In this document: piece after piece, positions 45,079-55,292 of the stretch | Numbering within the stretch: the first letter of the stretch is position 1 | How the letters are laid out: every line of letters begins with the position of its first letter | Assembly: GCF_902859805.1 (NCBI RefSeq) | Contig: NZ_CADIKC010000003.1 | Location: forward strand, 124,001-188,000 | Length of the DNA stretch: 64,000 nt | Source: Paraburkholderia sediminicola | Lineage (GTDB): Bacteria; Pseudomonadota; Gammaproteobacteria; Burkholderiales; Burkholderiaceae | Reading direction: 5' to 3' | Translations under genes and position numbers: made by a program | The notes under the pieces: generated by a model | Told to the model about the DNA's origin: nothing | What the model saw: the letters and a program-made list of their open reading frames with translations, nothing else | Database searches by the model: none

Positions 45079-45549
45079 ATGTTCAATGCAGTGATTGATG
45101 CACCGTTCGGCAAGGTCGGCATCCGCCTCGAAGGCGATGCTGTGCGTGAGATCGTCTATCTGCCGGAGTCCGTGCAGAGCGTGACGCCGGACACGCCGCT
45201 GGCAAAGCAGGCCGTCGAGCAGATCGAGCGATATTTCGAGCGGGCGTCCGCGAAGTTCGAATTGCCGCTGGCAGCGGTGGGCACCCCGTTTCAACGGCGC
45301 GTGTGGCAAGCAATCAGCGACATCCCGCCGGGCGTCGTGCTGACCTATGGTCAACTGGCGCGGCAGCTAGGTAGCGTCCCGCGCGCGGTCGGCCAGGCCT
45401 GCGGGTCCAATTACTTTCCGATCGTGATTCCGTGTCATCGGGTGGTCAGTGCGAGCGGCATCGGCGGATTCGCGCATCACGCCGGAGACGGCTTCTTTCG
45501 CAACGTCAAGCGCTGGCTTCTGGCGCACGAAGGCATTCCGTACGCATGA
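45079..45549 (+). CDS. ogt: Methylated-DNA-protein-cysteine methyltransferase
   Basis: Suicide repair protein that removes methyl groups from O6-methylguanine, 156 aa. The acceptor cysteine is in IVIPCHRVVSASGIGG near residue 118. FQRRVWQAISDIPPG near residue 72 and TYGQLARQLG near residue 90 form the helix-turn-helix that contacts DNA. Its stop overlaps the xerD start by 4 nt (ATGA), so repair and recombination genes are translationally coupled here. Confidence 0.95.
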   Translation: MFNAVIDAPFGKVGIRLEGDAVREIVYLPESVQSVTPDTPLAKQAVEQIERYFERASAKFELPLAAVGTPFQRRVWQAISDIPPGVVLTYGQLARQLGSVPRAVGQACGSNYFPIVIPCHRVVSASGIGGFAHHAGDGFFRNVKRWLLAHEGIPYA

Positions 45550-46481
45550 GCGACACCGTGACCGAAGACGCGCCGAGCGCGTCACCTCTTTTTCTATCCA
45601 GCTCGGCCTCGATCGACGCCTTCTGCGACGCGTTGTGGCTCGAGCACGGCTTGTCGCGCAACACGCTCGATGCATACCGGCGCGATCTACGCCTGTTCTG
45701 CGAATGGCTCGCGCAAACCCGCAACACGTCGCTCGACACGGCCAGCGAGGCTGATCTCAACGCCTACAGCGCGGCCCGTCAGAAAGACAAATCCACCTCG
45801 GCGAACCGGCGGCTCTCGGTGTTTCGCCGCTATTACGGGTGGGCCGTGCGCGAGCATCGCGCAAAGGCCGATCCAACGGTGCGTATCCGATCGGCCAAGC
45901 AACCGCCGCGTTTTCCGTCGACGCTCACCGAGGCGCAAGTCGAAGCGCTGCTCGGTGCACCGGATATCGACACACCCTTGGGTCTGCGCGATCGCACCAT
46001 GCTCGAATTGATGTACGCGAGCGGCTTGCGTGTCACCGAACTCGTCACGCTAAAGACGGTGGAAGTGGGTCTGAACGAAGGCGTAGTGCGCGTGATGGGC
46101 AAGGGTTCGAAAGAGCGCCTGATTCCCTTCGGCGAAGAGGCGCACGGCTGGATCGAACGCTATCTGCGCGAAGCGCGTCCGGCTTTGCTCGGTGCGCGCG
46201 CGACGGATGCGCTGTTCGTTACGAGCCGTGCGGAGGGTATGACCCGCCAGCAGTTCTGGAACATCATCAAGCGTCACGCGGCGGCCGCCGACGTGCACGC
46301 GCCGCTCTCGCCGCATACGTTGCGGCACGCGTTCGCGACGCACCTGCTGAACCATGGCGCCGATTTGCGCGTCGTGCAATTGCTGCTCGGTCACACGGAT
46401 ATCTCGACCACGCAAATCTATACGCACGTGGCCCGCGAACGGTTGAAGTCGCTGCATGCGCAGCATCATCCGCGCGGGTGA
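45546..46481 (+). CDS. xerD: Site-specific tyrosine recombinase
   Basis: Resolves chromosome dimers at dif together with XerC. 311 aa. An N-terminal core-binding domain (LSRNTLDAYRRDLRLFCEWL, about residues 35-54) leads to the catalytic domain. The active-site residues are Arg in ASGLRVTEL near residue 160, Lys in GKGSKERL, His-x-x-Arg in HTLRHAFATHLL near residue 258, His in LGHTDISTTQIYTHV and its Tyr near residue 293. Start at 45546; the frame open from 45432 lies inside ogt. It ends 6 nt from a convergent gene. Confidence 0.94.
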   Translation: MSDTVTEDAPSASPLFLSSSASIDAFCDALWLEHGLSRNTLDAYRRDLRLFCEWLAQTRNTSLDTASEADLNAYSAARQKDKSTSANRRLSVFRRYYGWAVREHRAKADPTVRIRSAKQPPRFPSTLTEAQVEALLGAPDIDTPLGLRDRTMLELMYASGLRVTELVTLKTVEVGLNEGVVRVMGKGSKERLIPFGEEAHGWIERYLREARPALLGARATDALFVTSRAEGMTRQQFWNIIKRHAAAADVHAPLSPHTLRHAFATHLLNHGADLRVVQLLLGHTDISTTQIYTHVARERLKSLHAQHHPRG

Positions 46482-46487
46482 TGCGCG

Positions 46488-48050
46488 TTAGACGAATTCG
46501 CGAAGCCGGTGCTTGAGAATCTTGCCCGTCGACGCGGCCGGCAGCGCGGCGAGCACTTTCACTTCGGCCGGGCGCTTGTACGGCGCGAGACGCTCGCCGC
46601 ACCACGCGATCAGTTCAGCCGGTGTCACCTTCGCGCCCGCGATTAATTCAACGAAGGCGACCACTTCCTCGTTGCCCTCGACGGCGCGCCCGATTACCGC
46701 TGACTGCACCACCTGCGGGTGCGCGTTCAACACATGCTCGACTTCCGCCGGATACACGTTGAAGCCCGAGCGGATGATCAGCTCCTTGCTGCGCCCGACG
46801 ATATGCAATGCACCGTCCGCGTCCTGCCGGGCGAGATCGCCGGTCTTGAGCCAGCCGTCTTCGGTAACGACGGCGCGGGTCTGCTCCGGGCTGCGGTAGT
46901 AACCCAGCATCACGTTCGGGCCACGTACCCACAGTTCTCCGACTTCCCCCGGTGCGGCATCCACGCCGTCGAGTCCTACAAACCGCACCTCGACGCCAGG
47001 AATGACCTCACCAACCGAACAATCGCTGCGCGGCGCATCAAGCATGGTCTGGGAGACGGTCGGGCTGCTCTCGGTCATGCCGTAGCCGTTGTGCAGGGGA
47101 AGGCCGTAGACGCTCTCGACGTGCGCCTTCAGCGCGGCGTCGAGCGGCGAGCCGCCCGAATAGACAAAGCGCAGATGCGGCGCGGACCACGCGTGGCCGT
47201 GCGTCTGCAAATGTTCAAGCAGTTTGGCGTGCATGGCCGGCACGCCCTGGAAGATCGACACCCGCTCATCGGCGAGCGCGCGCCGCACGGCTTCCGGTGC
47301 GAAACGCGGCGCAAGGCGCAAGGTCGCGCCGGCGTGCAGACTGCCGAGACAGACCGAGGCAAAGCCGTACACGTGCGAGATCGGCAGAACCGCGTACACG
47401 ACATCGTCCGGAGCGACTTTGCGCAAACGGCTCGATACGGTTGCAATGAAGAGCAGATTGCGGTGGGACAGCATCACGCCTTTCGGCGCGCCCGTGGTTC
47501 CCGTGGTGTAGATCAGCGCGGCGCATTGCCGGTTATTCGCGGCTTCGACCGGTTCGGCTTTCGCGTTGGTGTCGATCGTGTACGACCAGGCGCCGATATC
47601 CGGCGTGATGGCAGGCGCTGTCGTGGCTTGGTGCCGCTGCGCATGCTGTTGGGCATCCACGGAGCTTTCGACCGCATACGCGACCACGCGAGGCTGCGCG
47701 TGCGCCTGGATCGCGTCGAGTTCGGCGGCGGACAGACGGGCATTTGACACTAACGCCCACGCGTCGAGTTTAGCGGTGGCGAACAGGAGCACGATCTGCA
47801 CGATGCTGTTCTCGGCCACGATCATCACGCGATCGCCGCCACGCACGCCCCATTCGCGCAGCTGCGCGGCGGTGGCGTCGACGGCTTCCATCAGTTGCGC
47901 GCTGGTGAGGCGGCGCGCATCTTCGATCAAGGCGACGTGTTGCGGATCGCGCGCGGCAGCGAGTGCCGGAATGTCGGCAATACGCGCGGGCAGGCCGGCT
48001 AGCAGCGCGGGAATGTCGATTGTGGAACGGGTGGATGAATCGGGGCTCAA
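46488..48050 (-). CDS. Class I adenylate-forming enzyme, probable acyl-CoA ligase
   Basis: AMP-binding protein of 520 aa that activates a carboxylic acid via an acyl-adenylate, probably to a CoA thioester. The phosphate loop is YTTGTTGAPKGVMLSH near residue 180. Also visible are GYGMTESSPT near residue 322, GWLKTGDLA near residue 400, the hinge GRSKELIIRSGFNVYPAEVE and the catalytic lysine in STGKILKHRLRE at the C-terminus. Start is the TTG at 48050, with GGAG 6 nt upstream; no ATG is well placed. A benzoate- or fatty-acid-type substrate is possible. Divergent from ybaK. Confidence 0.85.
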   Translation of the reverse strand: MSPDSSTRSTIDIPALLAGLPARIADIPALAAARDPQHVALIEDARRLTSAQLMEAVDATAAQLREWGVRGGDRVMIVAENSIVQIVLLFATAKLDAWALVSNARLSAAELDAIQAHAQPRVVAYAVESSVDAQQHAQRHQATTAPAITPDIGAWSYTIDTNAKAEPVEAANNRQCAALIYTTGTTGAPKGVMLSHRNLLFIATVSSRLRKVAPDDVVYAVLPISHVYGFASVCLGSLHAGATLRLAPRFAPEAVRRALADERVSIFQGVPAMHAKLLEHLQTHGHAWSAPHLRFVYSGGSPLDAALKAHVESVYGLPLHNGYGMTESSPTVSQTMLDAPRSDCSVGEVIPGVEVRFVGLDGVDAAPGEVGELWVRGPNVMLGYYRSPEQTRAVVTEDGWLKTGDLARQDADGALHIVGRSKELIIRSGFNVYPAEVEHVLNAHPQVVQSAVIGRAVEGNEEVVAFVELIAGAKVTPAELIAWCGERLAPYKRPAEVKVLAALPAASTGKILKHRLREFV

Positions 48051-48190
48051 TGCTGTCTCCAGGAGATGATTCGGTTCCAGACATACAGTGTGCCGGAAGA
48101 TTTGCGAACGATCGTGCCACAATCGCCGATCCCGCACAATTGGCCGTTCGGCAAATAGCCGTTGCGCAAACTCGCCATTACAATGCGCCG

Positions 48191-48682
48191 ATGAGCAAAT
48201 CCAGACACGTCTCCGAAACGCCCGCGACGCAGTTTCTGCGCCGTCACGGCGTCACTTTCGGCGAACATCCTTACGATTACGTAGAGCACGGCGGCACCGA
48301 GGAGTCGGCGCGCCAGCTCGGCGTGGACGAACACCATGTTGTGAAGACACTGGTGATGGAAGACGAGCACGCCAAGCCGCTGATCGTGCTGATGCACGGC
48401 GACCGCACCGTCAGCACCAAGAATCTGGCGCGGCAGATCGGCGCGAAACGCGTCGAGCCATGCAAGCCCGAGGTGGCGAGCCGGCATTCCGGCTATCTGA
48501 TCGGCGGCACGTCGCCGTTCGGTACGAAGAAGCAGATGCCGGTGTACGTCGAATCGAGCATCCTCGAGATGGACAAGATCTGGCTGAACGGCGGGCGGCG
48601 CGGTTTTCTGGTCAGCATCGAGCCGACGATTCTGACCGGCTTGCTGGCGGCGAAGCCGGTTCAGTGCGCGAGCGTCGATTGA
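48191..48682 (+). CDS. ybaK: Cys-tRNA(Pro) deacylase
   Basis: Proofreading enzyme that hydrolyses mischarged Cys-tRNA(Pro), 163 aa. YbaK/EbsC-type features are EHPYDYVEHGG near residue 26, VVKTLVMEDEHAKPLIVLMH near residue 50 and GGTSPFGTKKQMPVYVE near residue 110. The start at 48191 gives family length; the upstream open frame is not supported. It reads towards plsY. Confidence 0.9.
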   Translation: MSKSRHVSETPATQFLRRHGVTFGEHPYDYVEHGGTEESARQLGVDEHHVVKTLVMEDEHAKPLIVLMHGDRTVSTKNLARQIGAKRVEPCKPEVASRHSGYLIGGTSPFGTKKQMPVYVESSILEMDKIWLNGGRRGFLVSIEPTILTGLLAAKPVQCASVD

Positions 48683-48795
48683 CGTTTGTCTCAATGTTTT
48701 CCGGGCGGGTGGGTTCGGTAGAATGTGCGCCGCCTTGTTCCCTGTTGCGGTTGGGGTGTCGAGTTTCAGACCGCCGATCCTTATAAGAGTCCCAG

Positions 48796-49416
48796 ATGCA
48801 AAACCTGATCGTTGCTGTCGTTGCCTACCTGATCGGCTCGGTGTCGTTTGCCGTGATCGTGAGCGCCGCCATGGGGCTGGACGACCCGCGCTCGTACGGC
48901 TCGGGCAACCCGGGCGCCACCAACGTGCTGCGCAGCGGCAGCAAGAAGGCCGCGATTCTCACCCTGATCGGCGATGCCTTCAAAGGATGGCTGCCGGTGT
49001 GGTTCGTGGTGCACTTCGGCGCGCGTTACGGGCTCGACGATACGTCGGTTGCGATTGCATCCATTGCTGTGTTTCTCGGCCACCTGTATCCGATCTTCTT
49101 CCGCTTCAAGGGCGGCAAGGGCGTGGCGACTGCGGCTGGCGTGCTGCTCGCGATCAACCCGATCCTTGGCGTGGCCACCTTGCTGACGTGGCTGATCGTG
49201 GCGTTCTTCACGCGCTATTCTTCGCTGGCGGCACTGGCCGCGGCGGTGTTTGCACCGATCTTCGACGGCTTTCTGTTCGGGCCGCATATCATCGCGCTGG
49301 CGATTGTGGTGATGAGTTCGCTGCTGGTCTGGCGCCATCGCGGCAATATCGCCAAATTGATGCGCGGTCAGGAAAGCCGCATCGGCGCGAAGAAGAAACC
49401 CGACGCGGCAGCCTAG
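48796..49416 (+). CDS. plsY: Acyl-phosphate:glycerol-3-phosphate acyltransferase
   Basis: Membrane enzyme that makes lysophosphatidic acid from acyl-phosphate and glycerol 3-phosphate, the first step of phospholipid synthesis. 206 aa with about five membrane segments. The three conserved loops are present: [14 protein letters not shown] near residue 35, [17 protein letters not shown] near residue 100, and the later NPILGV and SLAAL stretches. It stands 113 nt after ybaK. Confidence 0.94.
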   Translation: MQNLIVAVVAYLIGSVSFAVIVSAAMGLDDPRSYGSGNPGATNVLRSGSKKAAILTLIGDAFKGWLPVWFVVHFGARYGLDDTSVAIASIAVFLGHLYPIFFRFKGGKGVATAAGVLLAINPILGVATLLTWLIVAFFTRYSSLAALAAAVFAPIFDGFLFGPHIIALAIVVMSSLLVWRHRGNIAKLMRGQESRIGAKKKPDAAA

Positions 49417-49648
49417 CGCGGCGGGTGGTAATGAACTTTGAACTTGGGTAGTGCGTGGCCGGGTGTTAGCCGGCGTGCCTGATTGCCATCACGAAGTACG
49501 CACTAAGGCGAAGGCTACGTGCATGAGCGCATGCAGCCCGTGCGGGTGCGGAGTGGGATGCTAAGTCACCACGCGGCGCGTTGCCGAGTCTCAACGCACG
49601 CCCATTGTCGAGCGGCAACACGCGCCCGGCCTTGAGCGTGACGCGCGT

Positions 49649-50134
49649 TCAGTCGCGGAAGTTATTGAAGTCGAGCGGAGTGTCGGTCACGTCCTTGCGC
49701 AGCATCGCGATCACGCTTTGCAGATCGTCGCGCTTGCCGCCGGTGATACGCACCGCGTCGCCCTGAATGCTCGCCTGAACCTTGATCTTGCTGTCCTTCA
49801 CGAGGCGCACGATTTTCTTCGACAGATCGCCGGACACGCCCTTCTTGATCTTGATAATCTGCTTGACCTTGTCGCCGCCGATCTTCTCGATCTTGCCGTA
49901 GTCGAGAAAGCGCACGTCCACATTGCGCTTGGCCATTTTCGACAACAGGACGTCTTTCACCTGGCCGAGCTTGAAATCGTCGTCTGCGTAGGCGGTGATT
50001 TCGCTTTCCTTGTGCTCGACGCGCGCGTCCGACCCTTTGAAGTCGAAGCGGGTTGAAATTTCCTTGTTGGACTGCTCGATCGCGTTCTTGACTTCGATCA
50101 TGTCTGCTTCGCAGACGACGTCAAACGATGGCAT
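49649..50134 (-). CDS. yajQ: YajQ-family nucleotide-binding protein
   Basis: 161-aa cytosolic protein of the YajQ family, some members of which bind cyclic di-GMP and act with transcription regulators. Features are the start [33 protein letters not shown] near residue 31 and the final FRD. The RNA-binding-like double alpha-beta fold is inferred from family. GGGAG precedes the ATG. It is divergent from murB. Confidence 0.92.
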   Translation of the reverse strand: MPSFDVVCEADMIEVKNAIEQSNKEISTRFDFKGSDARVEHKESEITAYADDDFKLGQVKDVLLSKMAKRNVDVRFLDYGKIEKIGGDKVKQIIKIKKGVSGDLSKKIVRLVKDSKIKVQASIQGDAVRITGGKRDDLQSVIAMLRKDVTDTPLDFNNFRD

Positions 50135-50318
50135 TGTTTTCTCCCAATAGTGCTGCGGTGCGTGGCGCGGCCGGTCGGCTGCTCACGAGGCACTCGCTAT
50201 AATCACGGACCGGACGTCATTTTACCGACGCCACTCCCTTTTGCCTAAGGCCGCCGTGCATTGTCGTGCGGCCGGGGCCCGATGCCGTTTAGCTGGCCGT
50301 TCCATTCTTCTCATTCCG

Positions 50319-51362
50319 ATGTCCCGATCCGACTCCGCCGCGTTCATTGCCGGCTATCCGCTGAAGGCGCACAACACCTTCGGTTTCGATGTTTGCGCGC
50401 AGTTTGCGTGCCGGATCGAGCACGAAGCGCAACTGATGGCGGCCGTGCGCGATCCGCGTACTGCCGGCTTGCCGCGGCTGGTGCTGGGCGGCGGCAGCAA
50501 TGTCGTGCTGACGGGCGACTTCGCCGGACTGGTGCTGCTAGTGGCGCTGCAAGGCCGCCGCATGGTGCGCGAGGACCATGATGCATGGTACGTCGAGGCG
50601 GCAGCCGGCGAGCCATGGCATGACTTTGTCGCGTGGACTTTGTCGCAAGGGCTCCCGGGGCTGGAGAACCTCGCGCTGATTCCGGGCACGGTGGGGGCGG
50701 CGCCGATTCAGAACATCGGCGCTTACGGGCTGGAAATGTGCGAGCGATTCGCGTCGCTGCGGGCGGTTGAGCTGGCAACGGGCGCTGTCGTCGAGCTCGA
50801 TGCAAAGGCGTGCAGATTCGGCTACCGCGACAGCTTTTTCAAGCGGGAAGGGCGCGACCGGTTTGTCATCACGTCAGTCACTTTCCGTTTGCCGAAGGTT
50901 TGGCAGCCACGCGCCGGCTATGCGGATATCGCGCGTGAACTGGCTGCCGGTGGTCATGCCGATGCCGCCGCGCCGAGTGCGCAGGCGATTTTCGACGCGG
51001 TAGTCGCGGTGCGGCGCGCCAAGTTGCCCGATCCGCTCCAGCTGGGCAACGCCGGGAGTTTCTTCAAGAATCCGGTCGTCGAGGCAACGCAGTTCGAGGC
51101 GCTGAAAGTCAAGGAGCCCGAGGTCGTGTCTTACCCGCAACCGGACGGCCGGGTGAAGCTCGCGGCGGGCTGGTTGATTGATCGATGTGGCTGGAAAGGC
51201 CGTGCGATGGGAGCCGCGGCCGTGCATGAACGGCAGGCGCTGGTGCTGGTCAATCGCGGTGGGGCGAGCGGGGCTGAGGTGTTGGCGCTTGCAAAGGCCG
51301 TTCAACGCGATGTGCTGGCGCGGTTTGGGGTTGAGCTTGAAGCAGAGCCGGTTTGCTTGTGA
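50319..51362 (+). CDS. murB: UDP-N-acetylenolpyruvoylglucosamine reductase
   Basis: FAD enzyme that reduces UDP-GlcNAc-enolpyruvate to UDP-MurNAc in peptidoglycan synthesis. 347 aa, type I Mur[16 protein letters not shown] near residue 55, [17 protein letters not shown] near residue 120 and [12 protein letters not shown] near residue 245 are all present. The start at 50319 (MSRSDSAAF) gives family length; no strong ribosome site is visible. A terminator follows before argG. Confidence 0.95.
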   Translation: MSRSDSAAFIAGYPLKAHNTFGFDVCAQFACRIEHEAQLMAAVRDPRTAGLPRLVLGGGSNVVLTGDFAGLVLLVALQGRRMVREDHDAWYVEAAAGEPWHDFVAWTLSQGLPGLENLALIPGTVGAAPIQNIGAYGLEMCERFASLRAVELATGAVVELDAKACRFGYRDSFFKREGRDRFVITSVTFRLPKVWQPRAGYADIARELAAGGHADAAAPSAQAIFDAVVAVRRAKLPDPLQLGNAGSFFKNPVVEATQFEALKVKEPEVVSYPQPDGRVKLAAGWLIDRCGWKGRAMGAAAVHERQALVLVNRGGASGAEVLALAKAVQRDVLARFGVELEAEPVCL

Positions 51363-51477
51363 TTGCGTGAGGGGGCGGAGCAAACCGTGCGTAGATGATT
51401 GGCTGTCGTCGTAGCGATTGGGCGCGGCTTGAAGCCGGTTTGCCGTCGTTCGATTGGGTGCACAGCACGCCGTAATG

Positions 51478-51515
51478 AAAAAAGGCGCCGGGAGTTTCCT
51501 CCCGGCGCCTTTTTT
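51478..51515. terminator. Bidirectional terminator between murB and argG
   Basis: GGCGCCGGGAG (51484-51494), loop TTTC, CTCCCGGCGCC (51499-51509), flanked by six A and six T residues. It fits both converging genes. Confidence 0.92.
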
Positions 51516-51592
51516 CGCATCTGCGCTGCAGTTTCGGTGCTTAGCTTCGCTCCGCTTGCACGAAATTAGCCTTCACACCGAAGCGCGCATTT

Positions 51593-52819
51593 TTAGTCGC
51601 GCTGACGACGCGCGTTCTCAGCAATCCGCATACGCAACGCGTTCAGCTTGATAAACCCGCCAGCGTCGGCCTGGTTGTACGCACCGCCGTCGTCGTCGAA
51701 CGTAGCGATCGTCTTGTCGAACAGCGTTTCCTTCGAATCGCGCGCGACAACCGACACGCTGCCCTTGTACAGCTTCACGCGCACCCAGCCGTTGACCTTC
51801 TCTTGCGTATGGTCGATCAGCACCTGAATTGCGCGACGCTCCGGGCTCCACCAGTAGCCGTTATAAATCAGCGAAGCGTAACGAGCCATCAGGTCGTCTT
51901 TCAGGTGGGCCACTTCGCGGTCGAGCGTAATCGACTCGATACCGCGGTGCGCCTTCAGCATGATCGTGCCGCCCGGCGTTTCATAGCAGCCGCGCGACTT
52001 CATGCCGACGTAACGGTTTTCGACCAGGTCCAGACGGCCGATACCGTGCTTGCCGCCCAGGCGGTTCAGCTCGGTCAGCATGTCAGCCGGCGACAGACGC
52101 TTGCCGTTGATCGCGACCGGGTCGCCGTGTTCGTACTCGATGTCGAGGTATTCAGCCTGGTCGGGCGCCTGTTCCGGCGACACCGTCCAACGCCACATAT
52201 CGGCTTCGGCTTCGGCCTTCGGGTCTTCCAGGTGACGGCCTTCGAACGAGATGTGCAGCAGGTTCGCGTCCATCGAATACGGCGCGCCACCTTGCTTGTG
52301 CTTCATTTCGATCGGAATGCCGGCCTTTTCCGCGTACGCGAGCAGCTTTTCGCGCGACAGCAGATCCCATTCGCGCCACGGTGCGATCACCTTGATGCCC
52401 GGTTCCAGCGCGTAGTAACCGAGTTCGAAACGAACCTGGTCGTTGCCCTTGCCGGTTGCGCCGTGCGAGACCGCTTGTGCGCCGGTGGCGCGGGCGATTT
52501 CGATCTGACGCTTGGCGATCAGCGGACGCGCGATCGACGTGCCCAGCAGGTATTCGCCTTCATAGATCGTGTTGGCGCGGAACATCGGGAACACGTAATC
52601 GCGCACGAATTCTTCGCGCAGGTCTTCGATGAAGATGTTGTCCTGCTTGATGCCGAGTTGCAGGGCTTTCTTGCGCGCCGGTTCCAGCTCTTCGCCCTGG
52701 CCGATGTCGGCCGTAAACGTGACGACTTCGGCGTCGTAATTGTCCTGCAACCACTTCAGGATGACGGAGGTGTCGAGGCCGCCCGAATAGGCGAGCACGA
52801 CTTTCTTGATATCGCTCAT
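51593..52819 (-). CDS. argG: Argininosuccinate synthase
   Basis: Joins citrulline and aspartate with ATP to make argininosuccinate. 408 aa. The ATP pyrophosphatase loop [17 protein letters not shown] (about residues 8-24) and [12 protein letters not shown] near residue 120 are diagnostic; [17 protein letters not shown] lies near residue 266. argF lies 240 bp upstream on the same strand, so two consecutive arginine steps are clustered, though the gap suggests separate promoters. Confidence 0.97.
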   Translation of the reverse strand: MSDIKKVVLAYSGGLDTSVILKWLQDNYDAEVVTFTADIGQGEELEPARKKALQLGIKQDNIFIEDLREEFVRDYVFPMFRANTIYEGEYLLGTSIARPLIAKRQIEIARATGAQAVSHGATGKGNDQVRFELGYYALEPGIKVIAPWREWDLLSREKLLAYAEKAGIPIEMKHKQGGAPYSMDANLLHISFEGRHLEDPKAEAEADMWRWTVSPEQAPDQAEYLDIEYEHGDPVAINGKRLSPADMLTELNRLGGKHGIGRLDLVENRYVGMKSRGCYETPGGTIMLKAHRGIESITLDREVAHLKDDLMARYASLIYNGYWWSPERRAIQVLIDHTQEKVNGWVRVKLYKGSVSVVARDSKETLFDKTIATFDDDGGAYNQADAGGFIKLNALRMRIAENARRQRD

Positions 52820-53058
52820 GGTGAACTCGTAGCTGGAGAAAGCTGGAAAACAAGGCGCGCCGGCGGTTCCGGAGCGCGGAAAACCACTATTTTGACACTA
52901 AACCGCCGCTTGCCCGCGTTTTTGGAGTGGTGCGGCGGGTGAGCCGGTTCCGTTTGCATCTGCGGACGCCGGCTCGATGCGTGGCGTTAGACGTGGATGC
53001 CTTGCCTCGTATTCAAGGCCCCGTCACGCTTCACGCAGGTGCTGCCTCGCCGACTCGC

Positions 53059-53988
53059 TTAGTGATTCAGCTTGCCGAGCAGCAGGTATTCCATCAACGC
53101 CTTTTGCACGTGCAGACGATTTTCCGCTTCGTCCCATACGACGCTTTGCGGGCCGTCGATCACTTCCGCGCTGACTTCCTCGCCGCGGTGGGCGGGCAGG
53201 CAGTGCATGAACAATGCGTCGGAATTGGCGCGCGCCATCATCTCGGCGTCGACGCACCAGTCTGCAAAGGCTTTCTTGCGGGCTTCGTTTTCCGCCTCGA
53301 AGCCCATGCTGGTCCACACGTCTGTGGTGACCAGATCGGCGCCCGCGCAGGCCTCGTTCGGATCGTCGAATTCCTGATAGAACGGAGCGCTTTCAGCAGC
53401 GACCATGGCGTGGTCGAGCTTGTAGCCGGGCGGCGTGGACAGGCGCAGTTTGAAACCGAGAATCTGGGCGGCTTCGATCCACGTGTACAGCATGTTGTTC
53501 GCATCGCCGACCCACGCAACGGTCTTGTCGCGAATCGGACCGCGATGTTCGAAATACGTGAAGATATCCGCCAGCACCTGGCACGGGTGATATTCGTTGG
53601 TCAGCCCATTGATCACCGGCACGCGCGAATTCTCAGCAAAGCGCGTGAGAATGTCCTGGCCGAACGTACGGATCATGATGATGTCGACCATGCGCGAGAT
53701 CACTTGCGCGGCGTCTTCGATCGGCTCGCCGCGCCCGAGCTGCGTGTCGCGCGTGCTCATGAAAACGGCGTGGCCGCCCAGCTGGAAGATGCCGGCTTCG
53801 AACGACAGGCGCGTGCGAGTCGAGTTTTTCTCGAAGATCATCGCCAGCGTGCGATCGTGCAGCGGGTGGTAGGTCTCGTAGTTCTTGAATTTGCGTTTCA
53901 GAATGCGCGCGCGTTCCAGCACGTACTCGTAGTCTTCCAGCGAGAAATCCTTGAACTGCAGGTAGTGGCGAATTTTCTTGGCGGTCAT
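53059..53988 (-). CDS. argF: Ornithine carbamoyltransferase
   Basis: Makes citrulline from ornithine and carbamoyl phosphate, 309 aa. The carbamoyl-phosphate motif STRTRLSFE is near residue 56 and HPCQVLAD near residue 134. The ornithine-binding SMG motif is in DVWTSMGFE near residue 230, and the HCLPAHRGEE motif is near residue 268. The ATG at 53988 has little ribosome-site sequence. The product feeds argG downstream. Confidence 0.97.
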   Translation of the reverse strand: MTAKKIRHYLQFKDFSLEDYEYVLERARILKRKFKNYETYHPLHDRTLAMIFEKNSTRTRLSFEAGIFQLGGHAVFMSTRDTQLGRGEPIEDAAQVISRMVDIIMIRTFGQDILTRFAENSRVPVINGLTNEYHPCQVLADIFTYFEHRGPIRDKTVAWVGDANNMLYTWIEAAQILGFKLRLSTPPGYKLDHAMVAAESAPFYQEFDDPNEACAGADLVTTDVWTSMGFEAENEARKKAFADWCVDAEMMARANSDALFMHCLPAHRGEEVSAEVIDGPQSVVWDEAENRLHVQKALMEYLLLGKLNH

Positions 53989-54425
53989 GAAACAAATACG
54001 GCGGTCTCACCCGGCAGGATTGCCGGACGGCGCCGCCGTCTTTTGTGGCAACTCAATGCAGCATAAAGGATTTCGCCCCGTTTGACGAGTCGGCCAAAAG
54101 GCCAGGCAAGCTGTCTGAAAGCCTTTCGCAACCCTCAAACGAGGCTTGTGTGCGCTGCGGAAAAAGGTCCGCTGCGCTATAATCTACCGGTTATCCCTAA
54201 GCCCAGCAGGCCGGTATCAAGCTTGCGGGACACGGCTCGCGCACTCCGGAAAGTTTCGTCGCGATGCGCCGTCAAGATGAGCGCCGAGGCGGCTTGTCTG
54301 GCCCTTCGTGGTTTCTGGCGGCGCAGCTCGCCATTCAGGCGTGGCCAACGTGTTCAGGCATCCCAAAGCCGCTTTGTAGTCAGCTTTGCCGTCATCCCGC
54401 TGGGCAGTCACACAGGTATTCCTAC
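53989..54425. promoter_or_regulatory. Divergent argF / DUF3579 gene region with a long leader
   Basis: A good -10 hexamer TATAAT (54178-54183) points towards the DUF3579 gene but has no clear -35 at the right distance. If used, the transcript would have a leader of about 235 nt. A small GGCC-AAAA-GGCC hairpin lies at 54092-54103 on the argF side. The leader does not show a riboswitch I recognise, and no small gene is convincing. Confidence 0.45.
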
Positions 54426-54773
54426 ATGGCCGAAGCAGCTCCAACCGAATATTTCATTCAGGGCATCACGTCGACCGGAAAAAAGTTTCGGCCGAGTGAC
54501 TGGTCGGAGCGGCTCGCGGGCGTCATGGCGTGCTTTGGTCCCAGCCCGCGCGGCAGGGGGCCGAATGCTTACATGCAATACTCGTTGTATGTCCGGCCCA
54601 CCATGATCGGTGACCTCAAATGCGTGATTCTCGATTCGCGCTTGCGCGACATCGAGCCGATGGCCTTCGACTTCGTCCTGAACTTCGCGAAAGATAATGA
54701 CCTTCTCGTGACCGAGGCGTGCGAGTTGCAACTCGAGCACGCTACGCCGCAAGAGAAGCGGCATGTGATCTAG
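54426..54773 (+). CDS. DUF3579 protein
   Basis: 115-aa conserved protein of unknown function found next to arginine or rpsT genes in betaproteobacteria. The DUF3579 pattern begins EYFIQGITSTGKKFRPSDWS (residues 8-27) and ends with an acidic helix. There is no signal peptide, cysteine motif or membrane segment. The start at 54426 (MAEAAPTEYF) matches family length; the frame open from 54264 is not supported. A terminator follows 30 nt after the stop. Confidence 0.82.
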   Translation: MAEAAPTEYFIQGITSTGKKFRPSDWSERLAGVMACFGPSPRGRGPNAYMQYSLYVRPTMIGDLKCVILDSRLRDIEPMAFDFVLNFAKDNDLLVTEACELQLEHATPQEKRHVI

Positions 54774-54800
54774 CGCGAACTTTGCCGGATCGCCAAAAGA

Positions 54801-54826
54801 AAAACCCGCCAGTGGCGGGTTTTTTT
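54801..54826. terminator. Terminator after the DUF3579 gene
   Basis: ACCCGCC (54804-54810), loop AGT, GGCGGGT (54814-54820), then seven T residues. A-rich flanking sequence lets it work on the other strand too. Confidence 0.9.
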
Positions 54827-54938
54827 GCGCCTGAAGCATCGGCTTCAAGGCGGGCAGTTCAAATGCGGTGGCTTCGAAGTGCAGTTAGCTGATCAGCAAA
54901 CGGGTCTGAGTCAGTATCCGATTCCATCGGTACCAAGC

Positions 54939-55005
54939 AAAAAAGCCCGCCGAAGCGAGCCTTTCTGTAGCAGCGGAAACAGGAGGTAGCCCACCGAAGC
55001 GGGCT
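54939..55005 (-). terminator. Tandem UUCG hairpins ending the rpsT transcript
   Basis: Read in the rpsT direction, the first hairpin is AGCCCGC-UUCG-GUGGGCU (55005-54988). The second is AGGCUCGC-UUCG-GCGGGCUU followed by a run of six U (54962-54939). Only the second has the U-tract of an intrinsic terminator. Both share the stable UUCG loop and similar stems. Confidence 0.8.
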
Positions 55006-55013
55006 GACCGAAT

Positions 55014-55292
55014 TTACTGCGCTGCGGGTGCTTGCAGACCCTTGAGGGCTGCAGCCAGACGGCTCTTGTTACGAGCTGCCTTGTTCTTGTGAACGATTTT
55101 CTTGTCGGCGATGATGTCGATGGTCTTCGACGATGCCTGGAAGATCTCGACGGCCTTAGCCTTGTCGCCTGCTTCGATTGCCTTGCGGACAGCCTTGATA
55201 GCCGTGCGGAACTTCGAGCGCAGTGCCGAGTTATGCGAGTTTGCCTTGGCGGCCTGGCGGGCGCGCTTGCGTGCTTGTGCGGAGTTAGCCAT
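55014..55292 (-). CDS. rpsT: 30S ribosomal protein S20
   Basis: Small basic ribosomal protein that binds 16S rRNA, 92 aa. The opening [18 protein letters not shown] and the pattern [10 protein letters not shown] near the C-terminus are typical of S20. AAGGA sits about 8 nt before the ATG. It is a single-gene transcript with a strong promoter about 230 nt upstream and a tandem hairpin terminator. Confidence 0.98.
   Translation of the reverse strand: MANSAQARKRARQAAKANSHNSALRSKFRTAIKAVRKAIEAGDKAKAVEIFQASSKTIDIIADKKIVHKNKAARNKSRLAAALKGLQAPAAQ

Noticed and set aside
54184..54425. Riboswitch in the long leader of the DUF3579 gene
   Set aside because: I could not match any known riboswitch core, and the gene has no metabolic role that would suggest one.
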